Positions 12,806-30,652 of a stretch of DNA of 64,000 bases are shown one piece after another. The first letter of the stretch is position 1; each line of letters begins with the position of its first letter. Both the position numbers and the translations under genes were made by a program. Origin of the DNA: Macrobrachium rosenbergii (lineage: Eukaryota > Arthropoda > Malacostraca > Decapoda > Palaemonidae); the NCBI RefSeq assembly GCF_040412425.1, contig NC_089768.1, forward strand, positions 5,782,501 through 5,846,500. The letters are read 5' to 3'. The notes below the pieces were generated by a model. That model ran no database searches and was not told the origin of the DNA. It saw nothing but the letters and a program-made list of their open reading frames with translations.

Positions 12806-13290
12806 ACATTAAAAACATTAAGCCACTAATGTCAATAAATATACAATTCGCTCTCCCTCGGAACTAATACCAAAAAGGAATTATAATTGATAAGTGATGG
12901 TCACCTGCTGGACTCGAACCAACAACGATAACGACTGACGACTTCAGTGACGATTGTTCCACAAGCCGACTGTCAAGAGAGGTATAAGTTCATGCCAACC
13001 CTGCTGTACAGTACATCTCCCCGTCGAACACAGGTATTTGTACTCAACGACGGCTAATATAACTCACCCCCACCATGACAGTCGGGTGGTATTGTACATG
13101 TATCAATAAAAAAAAAAAAAGGTATTGTACATGTCATTGAAGATTCATAGATATCGTCAGTGGTTCGAGTCCATCAGGTGACTGTCACTTATCAATTATT
13201 ATTTCCCTTCGGTATTAGTTTCAAGGTAGAGCAGATTGGATTTTCAATGACATTTGTAGCTTAGTTTTTGTATGCATATATATTTCCTAG
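12802..13290. mobile_element. Palindromic tRNA-core repeat, copy A
   Basis: Diverged inverted arms lie at 12821-12921 and 13161-13262. Read outward from the centre, each arm starts with a polymerase III B-box-like TGGTTCGAGTCC (complement at 12910-12921; plus strand 13161-13172). It then passes through similar words (ATTGATAAGTGA, CGAAGGG or a variant, GAGCGAATTG or a variant) toward an AT-rich end. The left end runs into the TA array at 12801. The centre (12922-13160) holds a tRNA-like stretch and a short A-run. Copy B at 34761-35045 shares the arm sequence. Inference: two tRNA-headed SINE-like units lie head to head. Confidence 0.65.
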
Positions 13291-13741
<451 letters not shown>

Positions 13742-13799
13742 GTTCATATGGCAAAATTACATATTTCTGAATTTGTAATCAAAACTGAATAAAATCTCT

Positions 13800-13804
<5 letters not shown>

Positions 13805-13889
<85 letters not shown>
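13805..13889. repeat. (TA)n array, left of the mariner-like insertion
   Basis: About 85 bp of TA ending exactly at the left terminal inverted repeat of the transposon. Confidence 0.95.
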
Positions 13890-17306
<3,417 letters not shown>

Positions 17307-18937
17307 TTACTTCTCGTCACAACATATATTCGTCGTTGATCTCTTTTGATCTACTTGTTCATACACATATATGTACGTATACACGAAGTGAGAGGGTGAA
17401 GTATTTTTTCACTTCATTTATTATTATTATCCTTACACATTCGTTGGAAGCCAATCGAAAAGTTCTAAAAGAGCACCAATTTAAACATTAGAGACATATA
17501 TAAAAAGAATAAATGCAATATAAAAAAAGCACTCAAAATACTGCAAAGTTTCTTGACACTCTGAAGATATATTAATAACACTATACAATTTTCCATCCTG
17601 AACTGGTAATACAACTACATTACGTATCTCTCTCTCTCTTTCTCTCGCTCTCTCTCTCCATCCTCACTGCCTAGCCTCTTTGAGGTAATGAGATACCGAT
17701 AGTGGGGCCACTCGGCAGATGCAAAACCTAGGCTAACGATAACGATAACCTTCTTCCCTGGGGATTAGAACCAAGGAATGGGATTATCGTAAACAAGCGC
17801 AAAACATTCGTCGCGAACCAGGCACATACTGGCTGCAGATGATGTTGTAAAGACAAGTCTTCGTAGGGTAAAAGACCTAGGAAAGATTAACTCACGCAAT
17901 AAGTTGCTCAACTTTTCTTCAAATTAAACACTCGAACGGAAGATTGTAACAATAATTTAGCAGTTTCATAATGCAAAATACAAAGACGACGGCCTGGTAA
18001 ATGTAGCAAATTTACGGGTAAATGAAGCAGATGGATAGTAAATGACACTCAGGGTACAACATACGCTTCTACGAAATAGGACCACACGATAAATTATATA
18101 GCGTGATGCAAAGAAGACGGTCGACTGAGAGAGAAATAATTGAAGAGGTGAAGTGTACAGGAGAGCTATAAATACATATTTCGACAACATAAAATTGTAA
18201 AGAAAATAGAAATGTCTGAATAACTGAACAACATACGAAAGAAAAATGTGCTATAATAATCCAAAGAGTTACGAGCAAAAAGCACAAAGGGTGTATTATA
18301 TTCTTGAATAAATCAAACTGCCGGTGTTGTTGGCTTCGGGTAGATCTCTTACCACAGTCGATCGATGGAGATATATACATGGCATTATACTTTATAGCAA
18401 ATTTTATGTATTCGTAATGAAAAATGTAGGAATCTAAGAAAAAAGGGCTGATTTGATCATTAGCTTCGTCGATGTATAATTCAAAACATAACCTCAAAGG
18501 GAGTAAAAAATCTATAAATATATGAATACTAACATAAAACCTTACCTGAGGGTATCGACTTATTTGTATACTATAAAAATATCTAGAGCGTAAATGGAAC
18601 TCTTAACAACTATTCGCGAAAGCAGGAATTTCTCAGAATTTCAGCGAGGAAATTCCATGTTTTTCTAACAATGGAAGCCAACCTAGAGTTATCCTAAATG
18701 CACGTCAACAAAATCAATAAATGACGGTCAATAAAAAATGGTTTAAATGCATTATGCTGCTGTACTTGAAAATAAAATACCAGGGTTATGTAACATCTGT
18801 TCCCTCATTTACAGCGACTGTAGGTCGAGTTCCTCTTACCTGTGGCCGTTCGTCCTCATTGATTATCTGTCTGGTTGTTTGTGTTCGATGGATGACCCTC
18901 AGCATCGCTGCCTTTTGCCTCTCGCGACGCGATCTGG
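17307..18937. other. Intergenic; one short (CT)n tract
   Basis: An imperfect CT array lies at 17625-17659. A 142-codon minus ORF (18069-18497) and an 86-codon plus ORF (18721-18981) have no domain that I recognise and may be chance frames. Confidence 0.45.
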
Positions 18938-19563
18938 AGGTGGGGAGGCATGAAGAAAACGTTACTACACTTGTATTTTGAAATGATTACGCGTCAGTCT
19001 TATCGATCTTGACCTTGGTCTGTCAATGTACTCTGGGGGAAGACTTAATATACAGAAGTACTCTGACCAAGAACTTTTTAAGACCTCAGAAGACTCTTAT
19101 CCCCCACTACCAAAAAAACGAGATACAGCAATATTAGGATAATTTTCTATATAAAAAAAAAAAAAGCTCTTTTCGATACCTATGAAATAAGGGAAATGAA
19201 TATCTTCCGTCATAGTGAAAATACTACTATTTGTTCTCTTCTTTCTGAAGGTGGGGAGGCATGAAGAAAACGTTACTACACTTGTATTTTGAAATGATTA
19301 CGTGTCAGTCTTATCGATCTTGACCTTGGTCTGTCAATGTACTCTGGGAGAAGACTTAATATACAGAAGTACTCTGACCAAGAACTTTTTAAGACCTCAG
19401 AGGACTCTTATCCCCCACTACCAAAATAACACGAGGTACAGCAATATTAGGATAATTTTCTATAAAAAATTTTAAAAATAAAATAAAGCTCATTTCGATA
19501 ACTAAGAAATAAGGTAAATGAACATCTTCCGTCATAGTGAAAATACTATTTGTTCTCTTCTTA
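18938..19563. repeat. Tandem duplication, 311-bp period, two copies
   Basis: Copy 1 (18938-19248) and copy 2 (19249-about 19563) are almost identical by eye. They start with AGGTGGGGAGGCATGAAGAA and end with GTTCTCTTCTT. Differences include a C/T at GATTACGCG versus GATTACGTG and length changes in A-runs. The high similarity suggests a fairly recent duplication. Confidence 0.9.
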
Positions 19564-19917
19564 TTATCAGGTACTGGTTTAACTGAGATATCATGCAAGA
19601 TGAAACTTTGGTGAAGATTTGGTCGACGAGTCACTATGCATTATTTTAAATTAGTAAGAAAACTTTGGTCCGTTAAGTGATATAGAAGTTTTATTATCTT
19701 TTGCAACGGCATTTCTGTATGAGGTCGGAGTTCAACCTTGTATGGTAAAGGTATTTATTTCAGCAATGAATATAACGTTCGCCATTAATTAATTTACGGA
19801 CAATTTTGAAATATTGTTGTGAAAAGGTTCGGAAAATTAAATACGCTTGAAATAATTGTTCGTCGTCTGAATTGTTGATGAATATAGATTTTATAAACCG
19901 AATGTATGTAATTTGGA
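19564..19917. other. Intergenic, nothing recognised
   Basis: No recognisable coding sequence. Confidence 0.45.
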
Positions 19918-21386
<1,469 letters not shown>

Positions 21387-21450
21387 TTCAGATGCATTAC
21401 TGGAGGAGTAGTTTTCTTTATATATATAAGCCTTCAGATGCATTACTGGA

Positions 21451-21518
<68 letters not shown>

Positions 21519-21538
21519 CATTCAGATGCATTACTGGA
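21387..21538. repeat. Three direct copies of an 18-bp word interleaved with TA repeats
   Basis: TTCAGATGCATTACTGGA occurs at 21387-21404, 21433-21450 and 21521-21538. TATATATATAA lies before the second copy, and a (TA)n array (21455-21515) separates the second from the third. This looks like repeated duplication of a flank together with its microsatellite. Confidence 0.9.
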
Positions 21539-22356
21539 GGAATAATTTTCATCTTCACCACAGCAAGCCGACGGTATCGGAAACATTGATTTCAGCCAAT
21601 CACGAGATACCTTAGTGAGTGGACAGATGGAATGAAATAGACTGTAGTCAATAGGAAGGACTGAAAGATTTTGATTGCAGAATATCAATCTTATGAAAAT
21701 GGACGATGGTTATTTCTTTAAAGTAAAATGAAAAAGAAGTTGAGAGAAAATCATCAAAGGGAAAAGGGACAAAAAAATTACTGAGCACAGACAAATGAAT
21801 TAGTATGAATAAATAAAAGGAAGGAAGAACGAAATTACTTTGTAAAATAAAAGTAATAATATTTCCTCGCATCTTTCAAATAAGAATTAGCAACGATTGA
21901 TGCATATTCCACAATTCGTAAACTCTATCGATTAACCAAATTTATTTTCTCATCATTTGTAAAAGGAGAACGTTTGCCTTTACCGTGAACGTTTTATGTA
22001 AAAGCAATGATAGCTTACAGAATTCAGCTAAAACAATACTGGAAAACGATGAATTCCTCAGTAAAAAGGATCACTAAATTCTTACCATAACAGCTAACAC
22101 ACACCGTAAAACGAAATCAGTTTTAATAAATATCTCAATATGCATAAGTTTCTAAGCACTTGTTAGAGGGAATGTCTTCTTCTCCATGAGGCGAATACAA
22201 GTTGACAGAAACTTAATTTTGTGTTTTTCTTTAAGCAAACCCTGTCATTTTAGGGGAATTTTTAACTCTGATCACGTATATAGGTGACACTGTACAATTA
22301 CAAAATATGACAAATGATAAAAGCAAAAAAAAAACCCTCAGTTCATTTTCCACTGA

Positions 22357-22360
<4 letters not shown>
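21539..22360. other. Intergenic, nothing recognised
   Basis: No recognisable coding sequence. Confidence 0.45.

Positions 22361-22423
<63 letters not shown>
22361..22423. repeat. (GA)n microsatellite
   Basis: About 63 bp of pure GA. It accounts for the ER-rich ORF across it. Confidence 0.97.
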
Positions 22424-22427
<4 letters not shown>

Positions 22428-24896
22428 CACAAATGGTAGTTCAACTATTTATCTACAAAGAAGTAAGGAAAGTTGCTGTAAGGAGTAACCGCATGCACAG
22501 GGGATGAAGTGTTAACATATATGGCGAACAACTGACAATGGAAATGAATAATTATGACCTATTCTCAAATCCAGAAAGTGACGACTCACGACAAAATTAT
22601 ACAGTGGCTATAATCCAAAAGATAAGAAGTTTAGTGATAAACAAGATATTTCAAGCAAAACTTGTCAGACAACAACAAAAAATAACATTCTGCGCATGCG
22701 AGCGTAACAAAGTACGAATAGTAAGAGAGAAAGAGTAAGAAAATGGAAATTTCTTATGTATAAATATTCTAATAACCAAAATCACTAAATAACTGTTGCG
22801 CGAACTATCATGAGCCTGATCAAGTCTTTCCCAGACCCCATCCACGGTTGGTGGCACACGTCTTTCAGTGAGCTTCGTCAGCAGTAGCGTATATTGAGTG
22901 TTTGTCACAGGTCACACGATAGCAAGAGAATAACTTGTCAGGGGTACTTGGGTCCTGTGGAGTCCTTTGCTAAGGGCGTCGTGGATGTTGGACAGGTGCA
23001 GGAGCTTCTTACGGTTCTTGGGAAAAGGGTTGAGCTACAGCGGATTTCTAAGAAACAATCACCACTTGATTCCTCATCTTTAAACCTCTCCTTCATAGAT
23101 ATTAATAGCGCCGTTGTCCAGGCTCTATCAAGGAGTTCGACAGCTCAACGATTTACTCATGGCTGTACGCATCCAAAGCGATTGCAAAAGGTGGCTATGG
23201 TAGCAATTCCGAGGGTATTTTAAGAATACCTGGATCATTTTCTTTGAAAACGGAGAGGGATATACGAATTCCAGCTCCTACCATTACCAAGGTGAGCGTG
23301 AGTACCGTTATTTTTCCAAGGGCGTGTCCTTTAAGGGACAGGAGCACAAGGGGGTAATAAAAAAAATGCGTCCATCTTGCAGAAATGGGGCAGCTGATTC
23401 CGACATACAAGGAAATCAAAGTGCATGGGCTTTGTCAAGGATGACAGATGATGATGGCTTATGGTGGGCAACACGAAGTTTCACACGAAGAATGTACTCC
23501 TTACCAACTTACAATTTCATAACAAGAATAAATTCTTTAGTACCAACATCAAGTACACAGTTTCTCAAATTCAATGCCATTCAAAAATGACTCCCCAATG
23601 GCACTTAACCGAAATATCATCACACATCAAAGGTTGGTGAGTTAATCATAATGTATTAAAGCAGGATTATGGATTTCTCTCGATTTATGACAAGATACTC
23701 CAATCTGTATTGTCAAGTCAACCTTCTTCAACTTTCGAGGATGACATAGACTGTGACGTCTATCTGGCAAGCATCCAACAACAAGCACTGTCGAATTACA
23801 AAGGGAATTACAAAGGACTTTGAGGAACCGCTGGAATAATTCGCGAGGTTGGAGACACGAGGGTTTGTCACTGTCTACGTTAGACTGTTTCAAAAACTCA
23901 ACAACAGAGTGACCTCTATCGGTGAGAGGGCAAAAAGTCCCGGATTTTCAAAATCTGTTAAATTAAAAGAAACCACCTTCTGTATTTCCAAAGTTACCAG
24001 TTTCTCAAATTTGTTTGAGCCTCTTCCAAAGTGATTATTGGCTATCGACGACTCAGCTAGAGGCATCAGCGCCTAATAAGTGGCGTTGGTGTACGTAAAG
24101 TTGCCAAGTCAATATGCAAGGATTGAACATGTTAACTGTATTGACAATCATAACACTCCCTTAAACAGTATCATATTTCCAATAAGATTGGGATACAACC
24201 AATAAGGCATAAGGCCGTAAATTATGGCACCAGCAGTGCTATGTAACAAAGTATCGCAGAAATTTTTGCACTGATTGATGAATGTGCTGTAATGACCGTC
24301 AACTTTCAATATGTCGAAACAATCAAGAGCACCAGATTTTGTGATGGTCTGCTAGAGAGATTCATTCATTTCCTAATTCTTTTGCAAGAATTTGAGCAGA
24401 GGCATCTACATTTATAAACTTGCTCGGTGGCAAAAGGTGAATTTCTTTTGAGCCCCAAGAGGAGTTTAACATTATTTGCATTAGCTTCATTAAGTGTAGT
24501 CTAACTCTGCAACTACGCGTAGTTGCATAAATATGTGCCGAGATCCACTGTCCTAGAGAGCACGGTGTTACTAACTCTGTTGTAGAGTGACATTCGAGGG
24601 GAACTATTGGCGGCGATGTTATTTAGGGCACGTGATACACTGCGTTTGGGTCTTTATGCGCTTTCTTGGACTGTTTTCTTGGACTGTTTTCTTGGCAAAT
24701 GATTTTACGGTGACAAGTTCATCATTCAAGTACAGAGTGTAAATGATATCCAAATTAATCAATAATATCCACAATTATATGTGCCAATTAATATTATGAA
24801 TGAGAAAAGGAAAAACGAGCCCAATATACAACGGAATGAAACCAAATATGTAACGGTGCCTAAGATATAGGAAGAAAAACATCATTATCAAATAAA
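22424..24896. other. Intergenic with unassigned short ORFs
   Basis: The 22.79-24.06 kb part is more GC-balanced than its surroundings and has ORFs on both strands (22894-23223 plus, 23324-23590 plus, 23642-23893 minus). I recognise no domain. It may be an old mobile element. A short triplication of TTTCTTGGACTG occurs near 24660-24690. Confidence 0.4.
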
Positions 24897-24914
24897 GAAA
24901 ATTGCTTGTTAAGC

Positions 24915-24981
<67 letters not shown>

Positions 24982-24998
24982 GAAAATTGCTTGTTAAG

Positions 24999-25049
<51 letters not shown>
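24897..25049. repeat. Duplicated unit of a 20-bp flank plus (GA)n
   Basis: GAAAATTGCTTGTTAAGCAA occurs at 24897-24916 and 24982-25001. Each copy is followed by a (GA)n array (24919-24978 and 25002-25049). The period is 85 bp. Confidence 0.93.
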
Positions 25050-25052
<3 letters not shown>

Positions 25053-27840
25053 CATTTATATATATAGACAACCGATCGCTGAAAAATCGCTAAACAGCAA
25101 ATGCATTCAGTATAAGGCTTCCCAGAAATGGGTGACGAAAAAAAAGAGCACTACCATTAAACAATCTGTACTTTGTAGAACAACGCCTACGAACGAACAA
25201 AGGAAATTGGCAGTCTGCGCTCTGGTTGTTGCCCGGACAACCTTACCGTATACTTATAAGCTTAAATGTACATAAATGCTTAACGTTATGTGTGCAAGTT
25301 ACTATATAATTTTACAAACAACTACTGTGATGCATTTGGCATGATCGAGCAATAAATACGTAAAAATGTTACTTTGGGAATTTCTAAATAACAGCAATTT
25401 CACAAGAACAGTTCTCCAAAGAAAGGAGGGAAAAGATGAAAAATTAAGAAAAATATAAACAATCAAAACGACACCGTATATAGATGAAAGTACTCTCCTG
25501 CACAGGACTTCATACGTCCTTCTTTTCTTGAGAAAAGCTTTAGGTAATAAGACAAGCGCTGATAACACAGAAAACTAATTCCTTCAACATACGCCCACAT
25601 GAACGGGATACAATAGAGAAAGAGGAAAGGAGAAAGTATCAGATCTCAAAATGGCATCTTCCTATAAGAAATAGGATGACTAACGATTTTAAATCAAAGG
25701 AAGGAAAAATTTTCACCGAGTATATTTCAAAATAACAATGAAAGGATTCCATTACATACCAACGAACAAGGGTATGTACGCCAATACTGGGAAAATGTGG
25801 CTCATTAGCACACGTAATCATGTAAATAACAATAAGAACGAAAACAATAATGAAAATGCAATGAGATACATATACCAAGTCCAGTGCCTGTCCTTCCATT
25901 ATACGTTTGCTGCGTATTGAATCTAATGAACGAAAAATAAAACAATTTAAAAGAACATGGACTTGGGAAAAAAAACGAGTCACTCATCGATTCCTCACCT
26001 AATCTGGAACCCAATACTCTCTTACCTGAAATGCCTACCAGCACACAAAACGGATGCTTTGCCCACTCATTCGTTAACCTAACGGCCTGAAAGACACTCG
26101 CATATTTTCATCGTCATGACCACTACCAATTTCCAAAGCCTATGACCGGCGGTGAAATGATGCAATAAAAAAACACTTCACCAAATATCAATGAAATATA
26201 ATTGCTTCGTACACCACATTTACCTGCAATTCACCAAAGACTTCATGTTTCAATACTCAAAATTCTTCATTCCAATATTCTAACCCTAAGGTAGGTTAAA
26301 CTTGCCTAACAATAACCCTGTAGGTTTCAGCGACCAAGCGCCAGGGCAGAGTTCAAAAAGTTAAAAAACACTAGTTTCAAACAATGTTTTCAAATTAACG
26401 TTTGTTTGCACTGAACGTATTAGTACACTGACACTGGGTCGAAACTGAAAGGGATGTTTCGAGGTTCATAAATATCTAAACAGAGTTTCAAATTTCTTAA
26501 CTCAACATTCCCAGCTGGATTAATAAAAACGCAGTAACCAGTACACTTTCTGATGGAGTAGTATACTTGTTTTGGGTAAGTGAATCTGCTCGCAAATTGA
26601 AACAAATTAAAAAATAATGTCGAGGGTTCAACTACGTAAGGAGAACAAATTCAACTGGAACAAATTCAAAATGGAACAAATTGCCGTTAAAAATAGGGAA
26701 AATGTAATAGCCACCAATGTTAGAATTTTAACCATGGACTGAAATTCAAGGATAGTAAACCTTTATACGAAAGGAAAAGGTCAAGAGCCGTATGGTTGTG
26801 GAGGGGGTCCTAAGTACCTCCATACCAACGTTGGCTGAAACGAATCTTTCAATACTTTTGATACCATAAACGTTAGCCCTGTTCTTAAAGAAACTAAACT
26901 CTCTAGATACGTAAGGAAAACTAATAGTCCTGGCATATTTGTTGGACTGATGGAAATCCAAAAATCTGTCTTTCACGAACTAGACCCAGGATTAAGGACA
27001 CCCATCGAGCAGCAGATGGTCAGTAGCAGCAACAAACAAAAATGTACAAATAGTCAGAAGATGACGCAGAAACCTAACATAAATAATGTCAGTGTAGAAT
27101 TTGATTTAGTTTCAATCCCTCTGACGACGAGGACAGTAGTCCTCATAAGCTTGAGAACTTCAGATGCATTTCTAAAAATACAAAGATTTATACTTAAGAG
27201 ATGGGCTTTTTTTTTTATCCTCACCATCACTTCCTTCACATGATAAGCAACATGATCTGTTTTCTTAAATAACGGCATTATCTGGTCGAAGAAAACCAAA
27301 AGCTCAGCTGCGGTAGAAACACCACTACCTTGGAACTAGATCATTTGTCCTAAAAAAAAATTTACGACTCACACAAGGATTACTGTGCTTACCGCTAAAG
27401 AAAAAGTAAAGGTGATCTATCTGTCGAACAGACTTAGGATCTCACTGTATCAAGAGGACAAACAAGTCCAAAACAGCCTCGAGTTTTACCTCCGCGCCAC
27501 TCTTACCGGTAACATTTGACTTCTCGAAGAAAGGATCCAAATGCCCAAGTTCTTTCACAATAGAGCGAAAGATCTCTTCGGGTTTTTTTTTCTTTGCACA
27601 ATCATAAGGCAAAAATACCAATAACATCATGATACTCCATTCATTTACAAAAACTCTGCAATACAGCACACTGTTTATACTGGCTACCATTTCCCAGATA
27701 CTAGAATAATGACAAAAAAAATGCAACCAAACAGATGCTGACTAAAGAGAATGTAATAATTTTCACCCAGATTATGCAATAATATCATTTCCTTCAGCCA
27801 TTTTATATTTGCATAATAACAGGGGCCGGAGGTAAAAGAG
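25050..27840. other. Intergenic, nothing recognised
   Basis: Short ORFs on both strands without recognisable domains. Confidence 0.45.
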
Positions 27841-27847
27841 GTAAATA

Positions 27848-27897
27848 TGAATATTCCAACAGTGTGGGATTATGAATAATCCAACAGTGTGGGATTA
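27848..27897. repeat. Short tandem duplication, about 25-bp unit
   Basis: The word TCCAACAGTGTGGGATTA occurs twice in succession within 27848-27897. Confidence 0.8.
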
Positions 27898-28009
27898 GTG
27901 TAGATCTGAGAGAGCAGTATTTTCTTAAAATGCAATTAAGAGGCTGAAGACTGAAAAGGGTATGCATGTTTTCTTAAAGGGAAGAAGTGGTGATGATAAT
28001 AATTCAATT

Positions 28010-28215
28010 GCACTAGGTCGTCTGAGCAGTTTCAGGGGGCTGGAAAAACTCCATGCGCTATATATGGACCTTGAGAAGGCTTATAATACTGTAAAACTGA
28101 TAGGGATGCAACACGGCAAAGGCAATTAAATTTATGATGAAAGTAATACTGCTGATTGGAGTGACTTGTTTGGTGTAAATATGCATCTACAACAAGTTCT
28201 CCATATATGTGAAGT
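28010..28215 (+). pseudogene. LINE reverse transcriptase remnant
   Basis: At 28055-28091 the plus strand reads ALYMDLEKAYNT. This fits the LINE reverse transcriptase motif containing the first catalytic aspartate (usually FxDLEKAYD). About 70 bases downstream, SDLFGVNMHLQQVL (about 28158-28199) resembles the next conserved motif (SxWFxVxxGxxQG), with its glycines lost. The reading is short and disrupted by stops. The tail at 53.1-53.7 kb may come from the same kind of element. Only a scrap of the enzyme remains, so it is inactive. Confidence 0.55.
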
Positions 28216-30224
28216 AATTTTTAGTCCTGGAAGAATAGCAAAATAAACAGCAAGGGGTTTTAGGTACATAGTTGTGAAAGAAAAGAGGCTGGTTTGTAAA
28301 ATAGCTCAAAGAATAAACGTAGTGGATGATGGTAGGAGGAAAGATGAATAAATTTAAAAGAATAAGTGAGGCAAAGAATGTAACAAACCTCAGAAAACTT
28401 ATATAGAGTAGAAGAGGGGTGTTGCTAGAATGAGTTACACATGTTCCACTAGTTCCAAATCTGCGTGCATCTGTTGACATAAGAAAAGAATTGGTAACCT
28501 GACTGGCAGACGACTGCGGTGGGCTACAACCAAGGTGAAAAAGATCGAGGTCTAGCAACTTCACTTCACTATATTTGCTCAAAAATGAAAAACCAATACT
28601 TTATACTAAGGTATAAATTATACGGGAAAAACTACATGAGCAGATTGATTGCTTTAATAATTTCTTTAAGCTGTAGCTGTAACGACTCTAGTCATCAACG
28701 ACTTAATTATTTTGAGGTAAAGAGAAAAAATGCAGCAATTTTTTTCTATTATCCAAACAAGCTTCATTAGTAACTCCAGAAAGTTATAAATTAAGCAACT
28801 ATTGAATTCATCTTGTTTTATACATAAAATCTTCTTCAAGAACTCCGTGGAGACGATAATTAGCCTCCCATCAAAGCTCTCGAAGAAGAAAACGTTTCTC
28901 AAGTCAGTCATGGTAACCAAGCATTTATCATAGAATGGCTGACACTGCCAAGTTATAAAGAAAAAATAATCCTTATATCTGTGAGGCCAACCCTGAAATA
29001 ACAAAGGGCACTTATCCATACCCTAGGAATGTTACTATCCACCCAAGGAAAATTGATTTCGCATTTTCCAGCATTTTATGGTGACTAACAACCAGATTCG
29101 TCCTTGAAAATTTGCCACTCCTCCTTTACTTTGACCTTAAAAATGGATGTGTCCCTAAACGGAAAACGGGTCGTTCTTCTCATGGTAAGAATAGGCATAA
29201 GCGGGTAAACAGAAATCAGGAAGATGGACAAATTAATGGCGTTAACAATGGTGGAAGAATGAATATGGTTGATCCGAATGGAAAACGTTACGGAAGAAAA
29301 AAAGGAAGGCATAAATCTGCTAAAGAAATGAAGGTAAATAGTAGATGCAAAATGTTTTCGAAAGAGTGTGGATGTAAGACATCGGCGAATATATATAAAA
29401 AGAAAACTGATTCTTGAAGTGCGGTTGGTAATTGTGAATGAAAGAAAAAAGGCTGAAATTGCTAAAAATATTGTATGTGTAGTGTCTGTGATGCATGAAG
29501 GACTGAGAGATAAAAATAAGGGTATACAAAGAATTGGTTTTATTACCATATTTTATATTTAAAAGGTAAAAACACATTAATAAATCATAAAAATGTATAA
29601 AAACTTCAATCGCATACAACCATAGAAAATTGAAAGTTAGCGAATTATAAGAAAAAGCTTACATAATATCCGTGATAAAGGAAAGACATTTTAACCTTTC
29701 TTGAAAACTGTTTTATTTCCAGTTTCATCGAATATAGAAGAAAATTCCAGTTATACGGGAAACTTTAAGTAAATGTCAGGTCAACCTCTGACGTCATATA
29801 TCACAGGACAAACAAATCCGGCCTCAATTAAGATCGAATCAATAACGAACTCTCGGTAAAACATGAAAGGAAATATGCAAAAGTTTTCTACTGTCTTTGA
29901 TGAATCAATTTCCCTTTACCGGTAGTTTATATTTAACAATGACAATAGATTCTGTTTTCAGTTGTTGTCCAAAAAACAAAAGGTGGTCAGATATGTCCCT
30001 ATTATACACTTCCCTAAAAAACATACATGTAAATGCTGGAAAACTAAAGGAACAGAATTCGATATTAACATTAATTAATTCACAAAAAACAACTTATACC
30101 GGACACAAATAATATTCCTAACAATAACACTCAATCCTATTATCCAATATCATGATATGCATTCAAATCTCTTACATCATATCTGATGTTAATAAATCAT
30201 TTGATATTAAAATCTAAGTTGCCA
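28216..30224. other. Intergenic, possible further LINE debris
   Basis: ORFs at 28187-28582 (minus), 28666-29019 (minus), and 29085-29549 (minus) with its plus-strand shadow show no recognisable domain. No tandem repeats were seen. Confidence 0.4.
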
Positions 30225-30635
30225 TGTGAGGTCCAGCGCTGTCACTAGGACCCTTAGGGCATCCTCGCTTCAAAACAAAAATCTGTATGACGCACTGAGA
30301 CTCTCGGGAAACAGATCCAGAGCTCCTGATTCAAACGATCTTTTAATTTTTCAGAAGATACTTTATGTCCTTGTCAGAACTTTAATTACTACTGTATGTA
30401 AGGCACTGCAAGCTTTTCAACCTATTTATTTGAAATCTCTTCCTAATTTGTATATAGAATTGTTAGCCATTCTTCAGGCGTGAGAAAACACATATGACTG
30501 TATATAGACGTCACTCTGTTTTCCTCTAATGTCAAATGCTACTTTTCCACTTGCAAGAGTTCTTGACCTGTCAGAGATTTTGTGTCAGTAAGTTAGAATA
30601 CCTCGAACCTGGCTCTTACTCGCCGCCTCATTATA
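30225..30635 (+). repeat. 5' LTR of the CsRn1-like element
   Basis: Starts TGTGAGGTCC and ends near CTCATTATA. It shares long segments with the right LTR, for example CTTCCTAATTTGTATATAGA and ATTTTGTGTCA. The exact 3' boundary is uncertain by about 5 bp. Confidence 0.88.
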
Positions 30636-30652
30636 CTGGTGACCCCGAAGAT
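30636..30652 (+). promoter_or_regulatory. Primer binding site, tRNA-Trp type
   Basis: TGGTGACCCCGA (30637-30648) is complementary to the 3' end of tRNA-Trp, including CCA. It directly follows the left LTR. A gag ATG follows at 30651. Confidence 0.75.

Noticed and set aside
18069..18497. 142-codon minus-strand ORF as a possible host exon
   Set aside because: No recognisable domain, no convincing splice context, and AT-rich composition like the surrounding non-coding DNA.
21387..21538. CRISPR-like direct repeats
   Set aside because: Only three copies with irregular, TA-rich spacers, in a eukaryotic context.
22894..23590. Cluster of ORFs in a less AT-rich patch as a host gene
   Set aside because: No domain recognised, and ORFs on both strands are short and mutually overlapping. 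An old mobile element is at least as likely.
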